A stretch of DNA of 62,735 nucleotides from Oscillospiraceae bacterium (lineage in GTDB: Bacteria > Bacillota > Clostridia > Oscillospirales > Acutalibacteraceae), in NCBI GenBank assembly GCA_902802375.1, contig CADCLS010000007.1, forward strand, positions 1 to 62,735. The letters are read 5' to 3'. Made by a program: the position numbers and the translations under genes. This document shows positions 17,617 through 26,507 of this stretch, piece by piece. The first letter of the stretch is position 1. Every line of letters begins with the position of its first letter. The notes under the pieces are model-generated. The model was not told the DNA's origin. It saw only the letters and a list, made by a program, of their open reading frames with translations, and ran no database searches.

Positions 17617-18999
17617 CTAAATCCTCTCACCGGATAAACATTCCCCGGCATTTGTTATTATTACATCTGCAAATTTGCCGATTATATTTTGGTCTCCTGC
17701 AAATTTTACATTAAGCTGATGCTCGTCCTTACCGAAAACCAAGCCTCCTGAATATTCTTCGCATAACACTCTTACAGTTCTTCCTACCATACTTTCGAGC
17801 ACTTTTTTCCCTTCGCGCTCTTGAAGACGCAGGAGTCTCTCAAACCGCCTGCCTTTTTGCTCACGAGTGACGCCATCCGGCATAACCGCGGCAGGCGTGC
17901 CGTCACGCTTTGAATATATGAAAGTGAAAAGCGCCGAAAAGCCCACCTTGCTCACAAGCTCAAGCGTTTTCTCGAAATCCTCTTCGCTTTCATCCGGAAA
18001 ACCTACTATGACATCGCTTGTGAAGGTTATATCCGGCATAAGCTCGCGCGCAGTTTTTATGATTTGAAGATAGCTTTCCATTGTGTACTTGCGGTTCATA
18101 CGCTTTAGCACCGCATTACTTCCCGACTGAAACGGCAAATGCAAATGCCTTTCAACCTTCTCACATTCTTTAATACTCAAAAGAAGCTCATCTGTACAGT
18201 CCTTTGGATTTGAGGTCATAAACTTAATCCTGAAGTCCCCCGGTATATCGTTTATTTTTCTGAGGAGCTTTGCAAAATTTATATCCTCATCAAGCCCTTT
18301 GCCGTAAGAATTTACATTCTGACCTAAAAGCATTATTTCCTTAAATCCGTCTTTTATCATTTGGCGTGCTTCGCTCAGTATCGCTTCACTTGTTCGAGAA
18401 CGCTCGCGCCCTCTGACATAAGGCACTATACAGTAACTGCAGAAATTATCACAGCCGTACATTATCGGGATAAAGCCCTTAAAGCCACCGTCCTGAAACA
18501 CCGGTACGCCCTCTGGAATTTCCGAATTATCAAGGGTGAGTTCTATAATTCTGCGCTCGCCCGTAAGCTTTCTGTAAATAAACTCAGGGAGCCTATGCCC
18601 TACCTGAGTGCCGAAAATAATGTCTACATACGGATAGCTTTTTGAAAAACGCTCTGCGTTTTTCTCCTGCTGCACCATACAACCGCAAACTGCTAAAATA
18701 AGAGAGGGGTTCTTCTCTTTGAATTTCTTTATACTGCCGACATTCCCCCAAACTCTATCCTCCGCATGCTCACGCACCGCGCAGGTGTTAAAGAGTACAA
18801 AATCGGCGCCGTCCGGCTTATCGGTAAGCTCATATCCCATACTAACGAGCAACCCCTTAAGGTGCTGGGAATCGCTCACATTCTGCTGGCAGCCGTATGT
18901 AGTAACGCAGGCTTTAGGCGTGTTCACCTTACGGATTTTCAGCAGCTCTTGGACGCGGCTTAAATAAACTGACTGCTCCGCCGCATTATATGTGTTCAA
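17617..18999 (-). CDS. miaB: tRNA-2-methylthio-N6-dimethylallyladenosine synthase
   Basis: A 460-residue radical SAM methylthiotransferase. The N-terminal UPF0004 domain carries the auxiliary-cluster cysteines (TYGCQQN and CGCMVQ regions). The radical SAM motif is in YGCDNFCSYCIVP near residue 180, and a TRAM domain lies at the C-terminus. It adds a methylthio group to i6A37 made by MiaA, encoded in the same train. It is the first gene of the leftward train and has a consensus promoter upstream. Length and motifs separate it from MtaB and RimO, although those paralogues are similar. Confidence 0.95.
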   Translation of the reverse strand: MNTYNAAEQSVYLSRVQELLKIRKVNTPKACVTTYGCQQNVSDSQHLKGLLVSMGYELTDKPDGADFVLFNTCAVREHAEDRVWGNVGSIKKFKEKNPSLILAVCGCMVQQEKNAERFSKSYPYVDIIFGTQVGHRLPEFIYRKLTGERRIIELTLDNSEIPEGVPVFQDGGFKGFIPIMYGCDNFCSYCIVPYVRGRERSRTSEAILSEARQMIKDGFKEIMLLGQNVNSYGKGLDEDINFAKLLRKINDIPGDFRIKFMTSNPKDCTDELLLSIKECEKVERHLHLPFQSGSNAVLKRMNRKYTMESYLQIIKTARELMPDITFTSDVIVGFPDESEEDFEKTLELVSKVGFSALFTFIYSKRDGTPAAVMPDGVTREQKGRRFERLLRLQEREGKKVLESMVGRTVRVLCEEYSGGLVFGKDEHQLNVKFAGDQNIIGKFADVIITNAGECLSGERI

Positions 19000-19032
19000 T
19001 AAACTGCCCCTCTCTTAGATTTATATAGAGAT

Positions 19033-19061
19033 ATTATACTTTATTCGGGATACTATTGCAA
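19033..19061 (-). promoter_or_regulatory. Promoter of the miaB operon
   Basis: Minus-strand TTGCAA (19056-19061), 17-base spacer and TATAAT (19033-19038), 34 bases upstream of miaB. No comparable intergenic promoter is evident downstream over the next 17 kb of leftward genes, so this may drive much of that train, with internal promoters possible. Confidence 0.65.
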
Positions 19062-19096
19062 GAGATAAATATACTTTTTTTACGCGGCAAACACGC

Positions 19097-19125
19097 TTGA
19101 CAAAAAATATGCCGATTGCTATAAT
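19097..19125 (+). promoter_or_regulatory. Promoter of the cation exchanger gene
   Basis: TTGACA (19097-19102), 17-base spacer, TATAAT (19120-19125): a perfect vegetative consensus, divergent from the miaB promoter. Confidence 0.75.
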
Positions 19126-19161
19126 TTTTCAGTACATTCAATGAGATTTACGGAGGTAATT

Positions 19162-20124
19162 ATGTTAAAAGCAGTAATATTATTTGCCATAGGTCTCGTC
19201 TTGCTTATAAAAGGCGGAGACTGGTTTGTTGACGGAAGCGTAGGGATTTCTCACAGGTTCAAAGTACCCGAAATACTCATAGGTGCAACGGTAGTATCTA
19301 TAGGCACAACATTGCCTGAAACTATGGTATCAGCCACATCCGCTGTATCAGGGCACGGTCAGATAGCCTACGGAAACGCAATAGGCTCGATTATATGCAA
19401 CACTTCTCTTATAGCCGCTTTAACTATTGCGATAAAGCCTTCTTTTACCGATAAACGCGCGCTTAAAATGCCGGTTGCCTTCTTCTTTATATCGGCAGTC
19501 TTTTACGCTGCAATCGCTTATATATTCGGCTCATTCAGCCGAATATCGGGTATAGCACTGATTGCGATTTTCGCACTTTATATGTTTTTATCGGTAAAAA
19601 GTGCAGTTTCCGGCGGAAAGGAAACCGAGCCAACGGAAGAACAGACTGAAAGCAGTACCGTAAAGGATATTGTTTGGCTAATCGTAGGTGCGGCGCTTAT
19701 AGCCGTAGGCGCGAGGCTTCTCGTTGATAACGGCACGATAATCGCAAAGAGCCTCGGCGTTCCGGAATCGGTAATAGGTCTCACATTCGTAGCGCTCGGA
19801 ACATCACTTCCGGAGCTTGTAACGGCTATAACGGCGCTCACAAAAGGTCACGGCGCGCTCTCACTCGGAAATATAATAGGCGCGAATTTATTTAATCTCG
19901 TCCTCGTTTCCGGGCTTTCAACAGCGCTGTCCCCGTTTGCCGTACCGGCAGATAATAAGCTTTTCGGCATCGCCTCATCACTTGTTGTCGATATCCCCGT
20001 AATGTTCGCGGTTATGCTTTTACTTACCGTTCCTGCTTTGATTAAAGGCAAGCTCTACAGAGCGCAAGGTATCGCCTTACTTTTGATTTATACTGCATTT
20101 TGTGCATTTCAGTTTTTAATTTAG
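19162..20124 (+). CDS. Calcium/sodium antiporter of the CaCA family (YrbG-like)
   Basis: An integral membrane exchanger with two inverted repeats of five helices. Each carries the alpha-repeat motif (GATVVSIGTTLPE and GLTFVALGTSLPE), whose glutamates bind the cation. A loop rich in glutamate and threonine separates the halves near residue 160. The open frame begins at 19141, but GGAGG sits five bases before the ATG at 19162, so 320 residues are preferred. It is probably transcribed alone from a consensus promoter and is ended by a strong hairpin. Whether Ca2+ is exchanged for Na+, K+ or H+ cannot be told. Confidence 0.9.
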   Translation: MLKAVILFAIGLVLLIKGGDWFVDGSVGISHRFKVPEILIGATVVSIGTTLPETMVSATSAVSGHGQIAYGNAIGSIICNTSLIAALTIAIKPSFTDKRALKMPVAFFFISAVFYAAIAYIFGSFSRISGIALIAIFALYMFLSVKSAVSGGKETEPTEEQTESSTVKDIVWLIVGAALIAVGARLLVDNGTIIAKSLGVPESVIGLTFVALGTSLPELVTAITALTKGHGALSLGNIIGANLFNLVLVSGLSTALSPFAVPADNKLFGIASSLVVDIPVMFAVMLLLTVPALIKGKLYRAQGIALLLIYTAFCAFQFLI

Positions 20125-20150
20125 AAAAAAACATTTTTTTACATATTTTT

Positions 20151-20186
20151 CACGCCTGCCGCGACAAATTTCACGCGGCAGGCGTG
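20151..20186 (+). terminator. Terminator after the cation exchanger
   Basis: A perfect 13-bp inverted repeat (CACGCCTGCCGCG / CGCGGCAGGCGTG) with a ten-base loop, followed by TTATTATAATT. The T-rich tail also resembles a -10 element for spoIIGA just downstream. Confidence 0.75.
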
Positions 20187-20216
20187 TTATTATAATTACG
20201 GCAGGAGTGAGAGACT

Positions 20217-21035
20217 ATGGTTATTTATGCCGATATTTTGATTATTACAAATTTTATTGTCGATTATTTCTTGCTTTCAGTAACCGGGAAAATAACTAAA
20301 AGACTTCCGAGGTTATCAAGGCGCATTCTCTCAGCTCTTTTTGCGGCATCGGGTGCGCTTATAATCTTTTTACCCGAGCAAAACGCGGTTTTAAGGCTTT
20401 TGTTCAGGCTACTGTTCAGCATTCTGATTTGCCTTATAAATTTCGGATATGAAAGTGTGAGAAGACTCATATTTTCAGCATTGGTATTTTTGGCGGTTAC
20501 AACCTGTTTTGCCGGCAGTATGATAGCGTTTTGGTACATATTCAGTCCACCGGGTATGGTTATAAACAACTCGGTTGTTTACTTCGATATATCGCCGATT
20601 TTTCTCATAGTTTTTTCTGTAATAGGTTTTCTGATTTTCACGCTTTTTTCTTTTATTTTCGGGCAAAAATCGAAAGTGGCAAAAAGGTGCTCGGTAACCG
20701 TCACTTTTCACGGCAGAACCGCCGAATTTAACGCCATTATAGATAGTGGAAATTCACTTACAGACAGCTTCACCGGCAGACCCGTAATTATAGCCGACAA
20801 AAAAGAAGCCGTTGCCCGATTCGGTGAACTTTCGCCCGAAATTTATAAGGACAAATACCGCGCCATACCCTGCGGCACTGTATCTGGCACAAGTGTTCTT
20901 GACGGCTTCAGGTGTGACGCCGCCAGGATAACAACAGAGGATAAAACCTTTAATTTAAGCGAGCCGATACTCGCAATTTCAAAAACCCCACTTACGGACT
21001 GCGAAGCGATAGTAAATCCATTGGACTGCACTTGA
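20217..21035 (+). CDS. spoIIGA: Sigma-E processing peptidase SpoIIGA
   Basis: A 272-residue membrane-embedded aspartic protease. Residues 1-150 contain five predicted membrane helices. The cytosolic protease domain has the [10 protein letters not shown] motif near residue 180 with the catalytic aspartate. It cuts the pro-sequence from pro-sigma-E in the mother cell after a signal from SpoIIR. GGAGTG precedes the ATG. sigE follows 13 bases later, the invariant order in spore formers, so this is direct evidence of sporulation. Confidence 0.94.
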   Translation: MVIYADILIITNFIVDYFLLSVTGKITKRLPRLSRRILSALFAASGALIIFLPEQNAVLRLLFRLLFSILICLINFGYESVRRLIFSALVFLAVTTCFAGSMIAFWYIFSPPGMVINNSVVYFDISPIFLIVFSVIGFLIFTLFSFIFGQKSKVAKRCSVTVTFHGRTAEFNAIIDSGNSLTDSFTGRPVIIADKKEAVARFGELSPEIYKDKYRAIPCGTVSGTSVLDGFRCDAARITTEDKTFNLSEPILAISKTPLTDCEAIVNPLDCT

Positions 21036-21048
21036 CGGAGGAATATTT

Positions 21049-21738
21049 ATGCTGAAAAATCTCATATTCAAAATTTTAATAAAGCTGGCTTTTCTGCAAC
21101 CCAACTACTATATAAACGGCCCTGAAACACTACCGGAGCCGCTGAGCGCCGAGGAGGAAAAAGCACTGCTTGAAAAAGGTGACGAAGAGTCTAAAAGCCG
21201 ACTTATAGTACATAACTTAAGACTTGTCGTGTATATCGCGAAAAAATTTGAGGGTTGCCCGACGGCGACAGAGGACCTTATTTCAATCGGCACAATAGGG
21301 CTTATCAAGGCGGTCAACACATTTTGCCAAGACAAGAACATTAAGCTTGCAACTTATGCATCGCGATGCATAGAAAACGAAATACTTATGCATTTGCGTA
21401 AATGTGCCGCCAGGAAATGTGAAGTCTCAATAGATGAGCCTCTTAATACCGATTGGGACGGAAACGAGCTTCTCCTATCAGATGTTCTCGGCAGCGACAG
21501 CGACGAAATATCAAGAGGCATAGAGCAAGAGGACGAACGGCGTATGCTAAACTCCGTCGTATCCCGTCTGCCCGCGCGTGAAAGGCAGATAATGGAAATG
21601 CGGTTTGGTATGAACGGCTATGATGAATACACGCAAAAGCAGGTGGCGGATACCCTGGGTATCTCACAGTCCTACATATCCCGTCTCGAAAAACGAATAA
21701 TTGTTAAGCTAAAAAAACAGATTGAAAAAGTGGTATAA
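21049..21738 (+). CDS. sigE: RNA polymerase sporulation sigma factor SigE (pro-form)
   Basis: A 229-residue sigma-70 factor. The first 25 or so residues are the hydrophobic pro-sequence removed by SpoIIGA. Region 2 ([18 protein letters not shown]) and region 4 with its helix-turn-helix ([22 protein letters not shown]) are intact. It directs early mother-cell transcription. GGAGG is found just upstream. Many clostridia have sigG right after sigE; here a DUF1294 gene follows instead. Confidence 0.96.
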   Translation: MLKNLIFKILIKLAFLQPNYYINGPETLPEPLSAEEEKALLEKGDEESKSRLIVHNLRLVVYIAKKFEGCPTATEDLISIGTIGLIKAVNTFCQDKNIKLATYASRCIENEILMHLRKCAARKCEVSIDEPLNTDWDGNELLLSDVLGSDSDEISRGIEQEDERRMLNSVVSRLPARERQIMEMRFGMNGYDEYTQKQVADTLGISQSYISRLEKRIIVKLKKQIEKVV

Positions 21739-21765
21739 ACGGTGTAAAATCTAATCGGTGATTTT

Positions 21766-22056
21766 GTGAAAGATTTTATCCTTGCCTATTTTATTTCTAT
21801 AAACATATTATCGGGGATAGTCTGTTGTATTGATAAGCGCAAAGCTATACGGCACAGTTGGCGAATAAGCGAAAAATCGCTTTGGATTTTATCTCTTTTA
21901 GGCGGAAGTGTGGGTATGTATCTTACAATGCATATCATCCGTCATAAAACGCTTCATAAGCGCTTTATGATAGGACTTCCTGCCTTAATTATTCTGCAAA
22001 TAGTAATGATTTTAATATTGACAAAATTTAATCCCGGTCATATAATTATGATGTAA
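21766..22056 (+). CDS. DUF1294 membrane protein
   Basis: A 96-residue protein with three predicted membrane segments and the DUF1294 signature (DKRKAIRHSWRISEKSLW, then LLGGSVGMYLTM and RHKTLHKRF). The function is unknown; short paralogues occur across bacteria, sometimes fused to a cold-shock domain. It begins at a GTG with only a weak ribosome-binding site. The 3' end contains the promoter of the FMN riboswitch, so the gene and the riboswitch unit overlap. Confidence 0.82.
   Translation: MKDFILAYFISINILSGIVCCIDKRKAIRHSWRISEKSLWILSLLGGSVGMYLTMHIIRHKTLHKRFMIGLPALIILQIVMILILTKFNPGHIIMM
22018..22046 (+). promoter_or_regulatory. Promoter of the FMN-riboswitch ribU unit
   Basis: TTGACA (22018-22023), 17-base spacer and TATAAT (22041-22046), lying inside the 3' end of the DUF1294 gene and starting the riboswitch transcript at about 22053. 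Confidence 0.75.
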
Positions 22057-22163
22057 TCTTCGGGGCGAGGTGCAATTCCTCACCGGCAGTTATAGTCTGC
22101 GAGCCTATTTGGTTGATTCGGTGAAATTCCGAAACCGACGGTAAAGTCCGGATGGAAGAAGAT
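22056..22163 (+). ncRNA. FMN riboswitch (RFN element)
   Basis: It begins with ATCTTCGGGGCGAGG and ends with GGATGGAAGAAGAT, whose ends pair as the closing P1 helix. The inner conserved segments are present: CCTCACCGGCAGTTATAG, GCGAGCC, TGATTCGGTGAAATTCCGA, and CCGACGGTAAAGTCC. It binds flavin mononucleotide and turns off the downstream riboflavin importer through the terminator at 22183. Confidence 0.96.
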
Positions 22164-22182
22164 GGCGTTATTTGACCATTTT

Positions 22183-22213
22183 GCGTTCCCGAAAACGGGA
22201 ACGCTTATTTTTT
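22183..22213 (+). terminator. Expression-platform terminator of the FMN riboswitch
   Basis: A 9-bp stem GCGTTCCCG / CGGGAACGC with an AAAA loop (22183-22204), followed by TTATTTTTTT. It lies just before ribU, so FMN binding should cause premature termination. Confidence 0.9.
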
Positions 22214-22226
22214 TGAGGGTGATTTT

Positions 22227-22820
22227 ATGAAAAAAATAAATTTGCGCGCATTTGCGGTAACTGCGATAATGGGCGCGGTAGGTTTTATACTTATGCTTCT
22301 TGAATTTCCGCTTCCGTTTATTATTCCCTCTTTTATCAAGCTTGATTTTTCAGAAATACCTGCTCTAATCACTGCCTTTGCACTCGGTCCCTGGTACGCT
22401 GTGGCAGTGTGCCTTATTAAAAATCTACTGCATCTTTTTATGACCTCATCAGCCGGAGTGGGCGAGCTTTCGAATTTCCTTTTAGGCGCGGTATTTGTTA
22501 TAGTTTGCGGATACATTTACAAATACAACAAATCACGCAAAACCGCACTTATTTCATGCCTTATAGGCGCCGGTGTTATGGCGATAATGAGCGTCATTAT
22601 TAACTACTTTGCGGTCTACCCTGCTTATGTAAAGCTTTACGGAATGCCTATGGAAGCCATTATAGGTATGTATAAAGCCATACTTCCGAGTGCCGACACT
22701 CTCGTTAAGGCACTGCTGATTTTCAATCTTCCGTTCACCTTCTTAAAGGGTGTTATCGATTCCGCGGTATGTTTTGCGGTTTACAAAAGTTTATCGCCTA
22801 TTATCAAAAATAATAGTTGA
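22227..22820 (+). CDS. ribU: Riboflavin ECF transporter substrate-binding subunit RibU
   Basis: A 197-residue integral membrane S-component with six predicted helices. Features match RibU: the N-terminal FAVTAIMGAVGF helix, the KLDFSEIPALITAFALGPW region and IKNLLHL. It binds riboflavin and works with a shared EcfA-A'-T energising module encoded elsewhere. The FMN riboswitch directly upstream independently supports riboflavin as the substrate. No flavin biosynthesis genes are nearby. The stop codon overlaps the promoter of the next unit. Confidence 0.95.
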   Translation: MKKINLRAFAVTAIMGAVGFILMLLEFPLPFIIPSFIKLDFSEIPALITAFALGPWYAVAVCLIKNLLHLFMTSSAGVGELSNFLLGAVFVIVCGYIYKYNKSRKTALISCLIGAGVMAIMSVIINYFAVYPAYVKLYGMPMEAIIGMYKAILPSADTLVKALLIFNLPFTFLKGVIDSAVCFAVYKSLSPIIKNNS

Positions 22821-22844
22821 CAAATAGTAATTCAGTGGTAGAAT
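22817..22844 (+). promoter_or_regulatory. Promoter of the methionine (metK) operon
   Basis: TTGACA (22817-22822), 16-base spacer, TAGAAT (22839-22844). The -35 overlaps the ribU stop codon. Transcription would begin just before the SAM riboswitch. Confidence 0.6.
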
Positions 22845-22863
22845 ATTATTAATTTAATAATAG

Positions 22864-22958
22864 TCCTTATCAAGAGTGACGGAGGGTACAGGCCCTGTGA
22901 AGTCCGGCAACCTGTTTTTTCAAGGTGCCAAATCCTGCGGATTATCCGAAAGATGAGG
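22864..22958 (+). ncRNA. SAM-I riboswitch (S-box)
   Basis: The closing helix pairs CCTTATC (22864-22870) with GATGAGG (22952-22958). The S-box core is present: CAAGAGTGACGGAGGG, GGCCCTGTGAAGTCCGGCAACC, AAGGTGCCAAATCC and CGGATTATCCGAAAGATG. It senses S-adenosylmethionine. CGAAAGA at 22947-22953, overlapping the 3' strand of the closing helix, can pair with TCTTTCG in either of two downstream terminators, which gives a plausible antiterminator. Confidence 0.95.
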
Positions 22959-22964
22959 TTTTAT

Positions 22965-22989
22965 ACCGCTCTTTCGAGGGCGGTTTATT
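22965..22989 (+). terminator. First SAM-riboswitch terminator hairpin
   Basis: Stem ACCGCTCT / AGGGCGGT with a TTCG loop, then TTTATTATTT. The core of 19 bases (22966-22984) is repeated exactly at 23041-23059. Confidence 0.75.
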
Positions 22990-23040
22990 ATTTGCTGATA
23001 ACGCGGCATTAAAGTAAGAATTGACCGGGAATCGGGTTTC

Positions 23041-23070
23041 CCGCTCTTTCGAGGGCGGTATTGTTTTTTT
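23041..23070 (+). terminator. Second, identical terminator hairpin before metK
   Basis: An exact copy of the 19-base hairpin core at 22966, followed by a stronger T run (TTGTTTTTTT). Two identical terminators after one aptamer is unusual; see findings. Confidence 0.8.
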
Positions 23071-23094
23071 ATAATCAGGGGGAGAAAAATTAAG

Positions 23095-24285
23095 ATGTCA
23101 AAAATGCTTTTTACTTCCGAGTCGGTGACAGAGGGTCATCCCGATAAAGTGTGCGATAAAGTCAGCGACGCTATACTTGACGCAATCCTTGCTAAAGATA
23201 AAAACGCTCGTGTAGCCTGCGAGAGCTTCTGCACTACCGGAATTATAAATGTTATGGGCGAGATAACAACAACCGCTCAGATAAACATAGAGCAGATTGT
23301 TCGGAAAACTATATGCGATATAGGATATGATAACGACAATTTAGGGTTTAACGGTAATACCTGCCGTGTTGTCGTGAATATAGATGAACAGTCGCCCGAT
23401 ATTGCTATGGGTGTTGATAATTCTCTTGAATACAAGGGTGGCAAGGAGGATATTTATAACCTAACGGGGGCCGGCGACCAGGGTATGATGTTTGGGTTTG
23501 CCTCAAACGAAACGCCTGAGCTTATGCCCTTGCCTGTGGCTTTATCACACAGGCTTTCAAAGCGACTTACAGATGTTAGAAAAACGGGAGAGCTTAAGTA
23601 TTTAAGACCTGACGGTAAAACCCAGGTTACTGTGGAATACATAGACAATAAGCCTCAAAGAGTGAGTGCTGTTGTGGTGTCAGCTCAGCACAGCGAGGAT
23701 GTAGAGCTCGAAACCTTAAGAAAAGACATTCTCGAAAATGTTATAAAACCGATTATTCCAAAAGAGTTGTTTGACGAAGAGACATCAGTTTACATAAATC
23801 CGACCGGCAGATTTGTTTTAGGCGGTCCGGCAGGAGATACCGGGCTTACCGGCAGAAAGATAATAGTTGATACATACGGCGGTATGGCACGCCACGGCGG
23901 CGGCGCATTTTCCGGCAAGGACCCGACAAAGGTTGACCGCAGTGCCGCTTATGCCGCAAGATATGTTGCAAAAAATATCGTAGCGGCAGGTGTCGCCGAT
24001 AAATGCGAAATAGAGCTTGCCTACGCAATAGGCGTTGCCTCACCGGTATCCGTTATGGTAGATACATTCGGCACAGGTATTTGCGATGATGAAATAATTG
24101 CGGAGGTTGTAAAAAAGGTGTTTGATTTGCGTCCGGCGGCGATAATAGATAAGTTAAATCTCCGCCGCCCGATATACTCTAAAACCTCAAATTACGGTCA
24201 TTTCGGCAGAATTGACGACGACTTTACTTGGGAAAAAACCGATAAGGCCGAAATAATTAAATCTCAACTTACGGGGGTTATATAA
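23095..24285 (+). CDS. metK: S-adenosylmethionine synthetase
   Basis: A 396-residue enzyme making S-adenosylmethionine from methionine and ATP. Signatures include the N-terminal [12 protein letters not shown], the ATP-binding [12 protein letters not shown], and [19 protein letters not shown]. Length is normal. GGGGGAG precedes the ATG. It is the first gene after a SAM riboswitch, so its product represses its own operon. Its stop overlaps the start of nfnA. Confidence 0.97.
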   Translation: MSKMLFTSESVTEGHPDKVCDKVSDAILDAILAKDKNARVACESFCTTGIINVMGEITTTAQINIEQIVRKTICDIGYDNDNLGFNGNTCRVVVNIDEQSPDIAMGVDNSLEYKGGKEDIYNLTGAGDQGMMFGFASNETPELMPLPVALSHRLSKRLTDVRKTGELKYLRPDGKTQVTVEYIDNKPQRVSAVVVSAQHSEDVELETLRKDILENVIKPIIPKELFDEETSVYINPTGRFVLGGPAGDTGLTGRKIIVDTYGGMARHGGGAFSGKDPTKVDRSAAYAARYVAKNIVAAGVADKCEIELAYAIGVASPVSVMVDTFGTGICDDEIIAEVVKKVFDLRPAAIIDKLNLRRPIYSKTSNYGHFGRIDDDFTWEKTDKAEIIKSQLTGVI

Positions 24286-25112
24286 TGTTTAAGATAGTCG
24301 ATAAAAAGGCGCTTAACAGCGCTGTTACATCCCTTACAATAGACGCACCCTTTATTGCAAAGAAGGCGAAGGCCGGTCAGTTTGTAATAGTGAGAATTGA
24401 CGAAAAGGGCGAGCGCATACCGCTTACTGTTTCTGATTTTGATAAAGACGCCGGCACTTTAACAATAGTAGTTCAAGCGGTAGGCTTTACCACAAAGAAG
24501 CTCGTGAAGCTTAATGTTGGTGACTGCATTTTAGATGTGGTAGGGCCACTTGGGATGCCTACTGAATTCGGAACGCCTAAAAAAGCCATTATCATAGGCG
24601 GAGGCGTTGGTTGTGCTATAGCTTATCCGCAGGCAAAAACACTTCATAATATGGGCGTTGATGTAACGGTTATTGCAGGTTTCCGTTCTAAGGATATAGT
24701 TATACTTGAAGAGGAAATGAAAGCGGTAAGCAATAATCTTTACATTACTACAGATGACGGCAGCTACGGCGAAAAAGGTCTTGTCACCGATGTGCTGAAA
24801 AGACTACTCGACAATGGCGGTTATGACCTTGTAATTGCGATAGGTCCGGTTATAATGATGAAGTTTGTAGCGCTTACCACAAAACCATATTCTGTAAAAA
24901 CTATCGTAAGCCTGAACCCTATTATGATAGACGGCACCGGTATGTGCGGCGGATGTCGCGTAAAAGTTGGGGGAGAAACCAAGTTTGCCTGTGTTGACGG
25001 ACCCGATTTTGACGGTCATTTAGTTGACTTTGATGAGCTTATGCGTCGCAATTCCCTTTTCCGCGAGGAAGAGGCTCACGCCTGCAGATTGGAGGAGAAA
25101 AACAATGGCTGA
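24285..25112 (+). CDS. nfnA: Sulfide/dihydroorotate-dehydrogenase-like FAD/NAD-binding subunit (NfnA/SudB type)
   Basis: A 275-residue flavoprotein. It has an FAD-binding barrel (residues about 1-95, RIPLTVSDFD), an NAD-binding Rossmann domain (IIGGGVGCAIAYPQAK) and a C-terminal [2Fe-2S] site (GTGMCGGCRV then FACVDGPDFDGH). With the next gene it forms an enzyme known either as electron-bifurcating NADH-dependent ferredoxin:NADP+ oxidoreductase (Nfn) or as sulfide dehydrogenase. It overlaps metK and nfnB and so belongs to the SAM-controlled operon. The symbol is by family resemblance. Confidence 0.88.
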   Translation: MFKIVDKKALNSAVTSLTIDAPFIAKKAKAGQFVIVRIDEKGERIPLTVSDFDKDAGTLTIVVQAVGFTTKKLVKLNVGDCILDVVGPLGMPTEFGTPKKAIIIGGGVGCAIAYPQAKTLHNMGVDVTVIAGFRSKDIVILEEEMKAVSNNLYITTDDGSYGEKGLVTDVLKRLLDNGGYDLVIAIGPVIMMKFVALTTKPYSVKTIVSLNPIMIDGTGMCGGCRVKVGGETKFACVDGPDFDGHLVDFDELMRRNSLFREEEAHACRLEEKNNG

Positions 25113-26490
25113 TATGACTCCTATTAAAACAAAAATGCCCGAGCAGGAACCAACAGTCAGAAATAAAAATTTCTATGAGGTATCGCTCGGATATACTGCT
25201 GAAATGGCGGTAAAAGAAGCAAACAGATGCTTAAACTGCAAACATCGTCCCTGTGTTTCAGGTTGCCCCGTAAATGTTCAAATTCCCGATTTTATAGCTC
25301 TTGTTGCAAAGGGCGATTTTGAGGGTGCATACGAGGTTATCAAGGCTACCAATTCCCTCCCGGCGGTTTGCGGAAGAGTGTGTCCGCAAGAGCTTCAATG
25401 CGAGGGAAAATGCGTTCGCGGTATTAAGGGAGAAAGCGTAGGTATCGGCAGACTCGAAAGATTTGTAGCCGACTATCACCGCGAACACGGGAAAGATAAA
25501 TCGGTTAACATAAAGCCCAACGGCAAAAAGGTCGCAGTAATAGGCGCAGGACCTGCCGGTCTTACCTGTGCCGGTGACCTCGCACGGCTCGGGTATTCGG
25601 TAACCGTTTTTGAGGCGTTCCATACTGCCGGCGGTGTACTTGTATACGGTATACCTGAGTTCAGACTGCCAAAATCGGTAGTAGCCGCCGAGGTTGAAAC
25701 ACTTAAAACCTTGGGCGTAAACATAATGACCGATATGGTTATCGGCAAAGTGCTTACCATTGACGAAATTAAAGAAATGGGCTTTGAGGCAATATTTATC
25801 GGCTCCGGCGCCGGTCTTCCGATGTTTATGGGTATTGAGGGCGAAGATGCATTAGGCGTTTACTCGGCAAATGAATTCTTAACGCGCATAAACCTTATGA
25901 AAGCCTATGTTGACGGTTATGATACACCTATCAAGAAGGTAAAAAGTGTAGCTGTTGTGGGCGGCGGTAATGTTGCTATGGACGCGGCAAGGTGTGCAAA
26001 ACGGCTCGGTGCTGAAAATGTTTATGTTGTATATCGCAGAGGCGAGGAAGAAATGCCGGCGCGCCGTGAGGAGGTTCATCACGCAAAAGAGGAAGAAATA
26101 GAGTTTAAGTTCCTTTGTAACCCAACCCGTGTACTTACTGACGAAAATTACAGAGTTACCGGCATTGAATGTATAAAAATGCAGTTAGGCGAGCCTGATG
26201 CCTCAGGCAGAAGAAGACCTGAAAAAATTGAGGGCAGTGAATTCGTGATAGATGTAGACGCAGTTATAATGTCACTCGGTACTTCGCCAAATCCGCTTAT
26301 AAGAAACACTGCAAAAGGTCTTGATGTAACGCCGCGAGGATGTATTATAGTGGACGAAGATATGATGACTACAATCGACGGCGTTTATGCCGGAGGGGAC
26401 GCCGTATCAGGTGCGGCGACGGTTATAAGCGCTATGGGTGCAGGAAAGCGCGCCGCAGCGGCTATTGATAAGAGACTTCAAAAAGAATAA
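25105..26490 (+). CDS. nfnB: NADPH-dependent glutamate-synthase-like subunit (NfnB/SudA type)
   Basis: An iron-sulphur flavoprotein. The N-terminal domain carries cysteines for two [4Fe-4S] clusters (CLNCKHRPCVSGCP and CGRVCPQELQCEGKC). Two Rossmann motifs follow for FAD (VIGAGPAGLTCAGDLA) and NADPH (VVGGGNVAMDAARCA). The open frame starts at 25024, but the ATG at 25105 has GGAGG nine bases before it and begins the normal N-terminus, giving about 461 residues. It resembles GltD but pairs with NfnA. In this operon it could supply NADPH or handle sulphide for methionine synthesis. Confidence 0.9.
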   Translation: MADMTPIKTKMPEQEPTVRNKNFYEVSLGYTAEMAVKEANRCLNCKHRPCVSGCPVNVQIPDFIALVAKGDFEGAYEVIKATNSLPAVCGRVCPQELQCEGKCVRGIKGESVGIGRLERFVADYHREHGKDKSVNIKPNGKKVAVIGAGPAGLTCAGDLARLGYSVTVFEAFHTAGGVLVYGIPEFRLPKSVVAAEVETLKTLGVNIMTDMVIGKVLTIDEIKEMGFEAIFIGSGAGLPMFMGIEGEDALGVYSANEFLTRINLMKAYVDGYDTPIKKVKSVAVVGGGNVAMDAARCAKRLGAENVYVVYRRGEEEMPARREEVHHAKEEEIEFKFLCNPTRVLTDENYRVTGIECIKMQLGEPDASGRRRPEKIEGSEFVIDVDAVIMSLGTSPNPLIRNTAKGLDVTPRGCIIVDEDMMTTIDGVYAGGDAVSGAATVISAMGAGKRAAAAIDKRLQKE

Positions 26491-26507
26491 TAAAAGAGGT
26501 AATAACT

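Noticed and set aside
20125-20216. A Spo0A box before spoIIGA
   Set aside because: Expected from biology, but no clear TGTCGAA-type site was found; the region is taken up by the exchanger terminator.
25024-25104. N-terminal extension of NfnB
   Set aside because: The extra 27 residues lie within nfnA, have no family similarity, and a good ribosome-binding site precedes the ATG at 25105.
25105-26490. NfnB as the small subunit (GltD) of the glutamate synthase
   Set aside because: It is 20 kb away, pairs tightly with nfnA, and the GOGAT operon has its own FAD oxidoreductase and ferredoxin.
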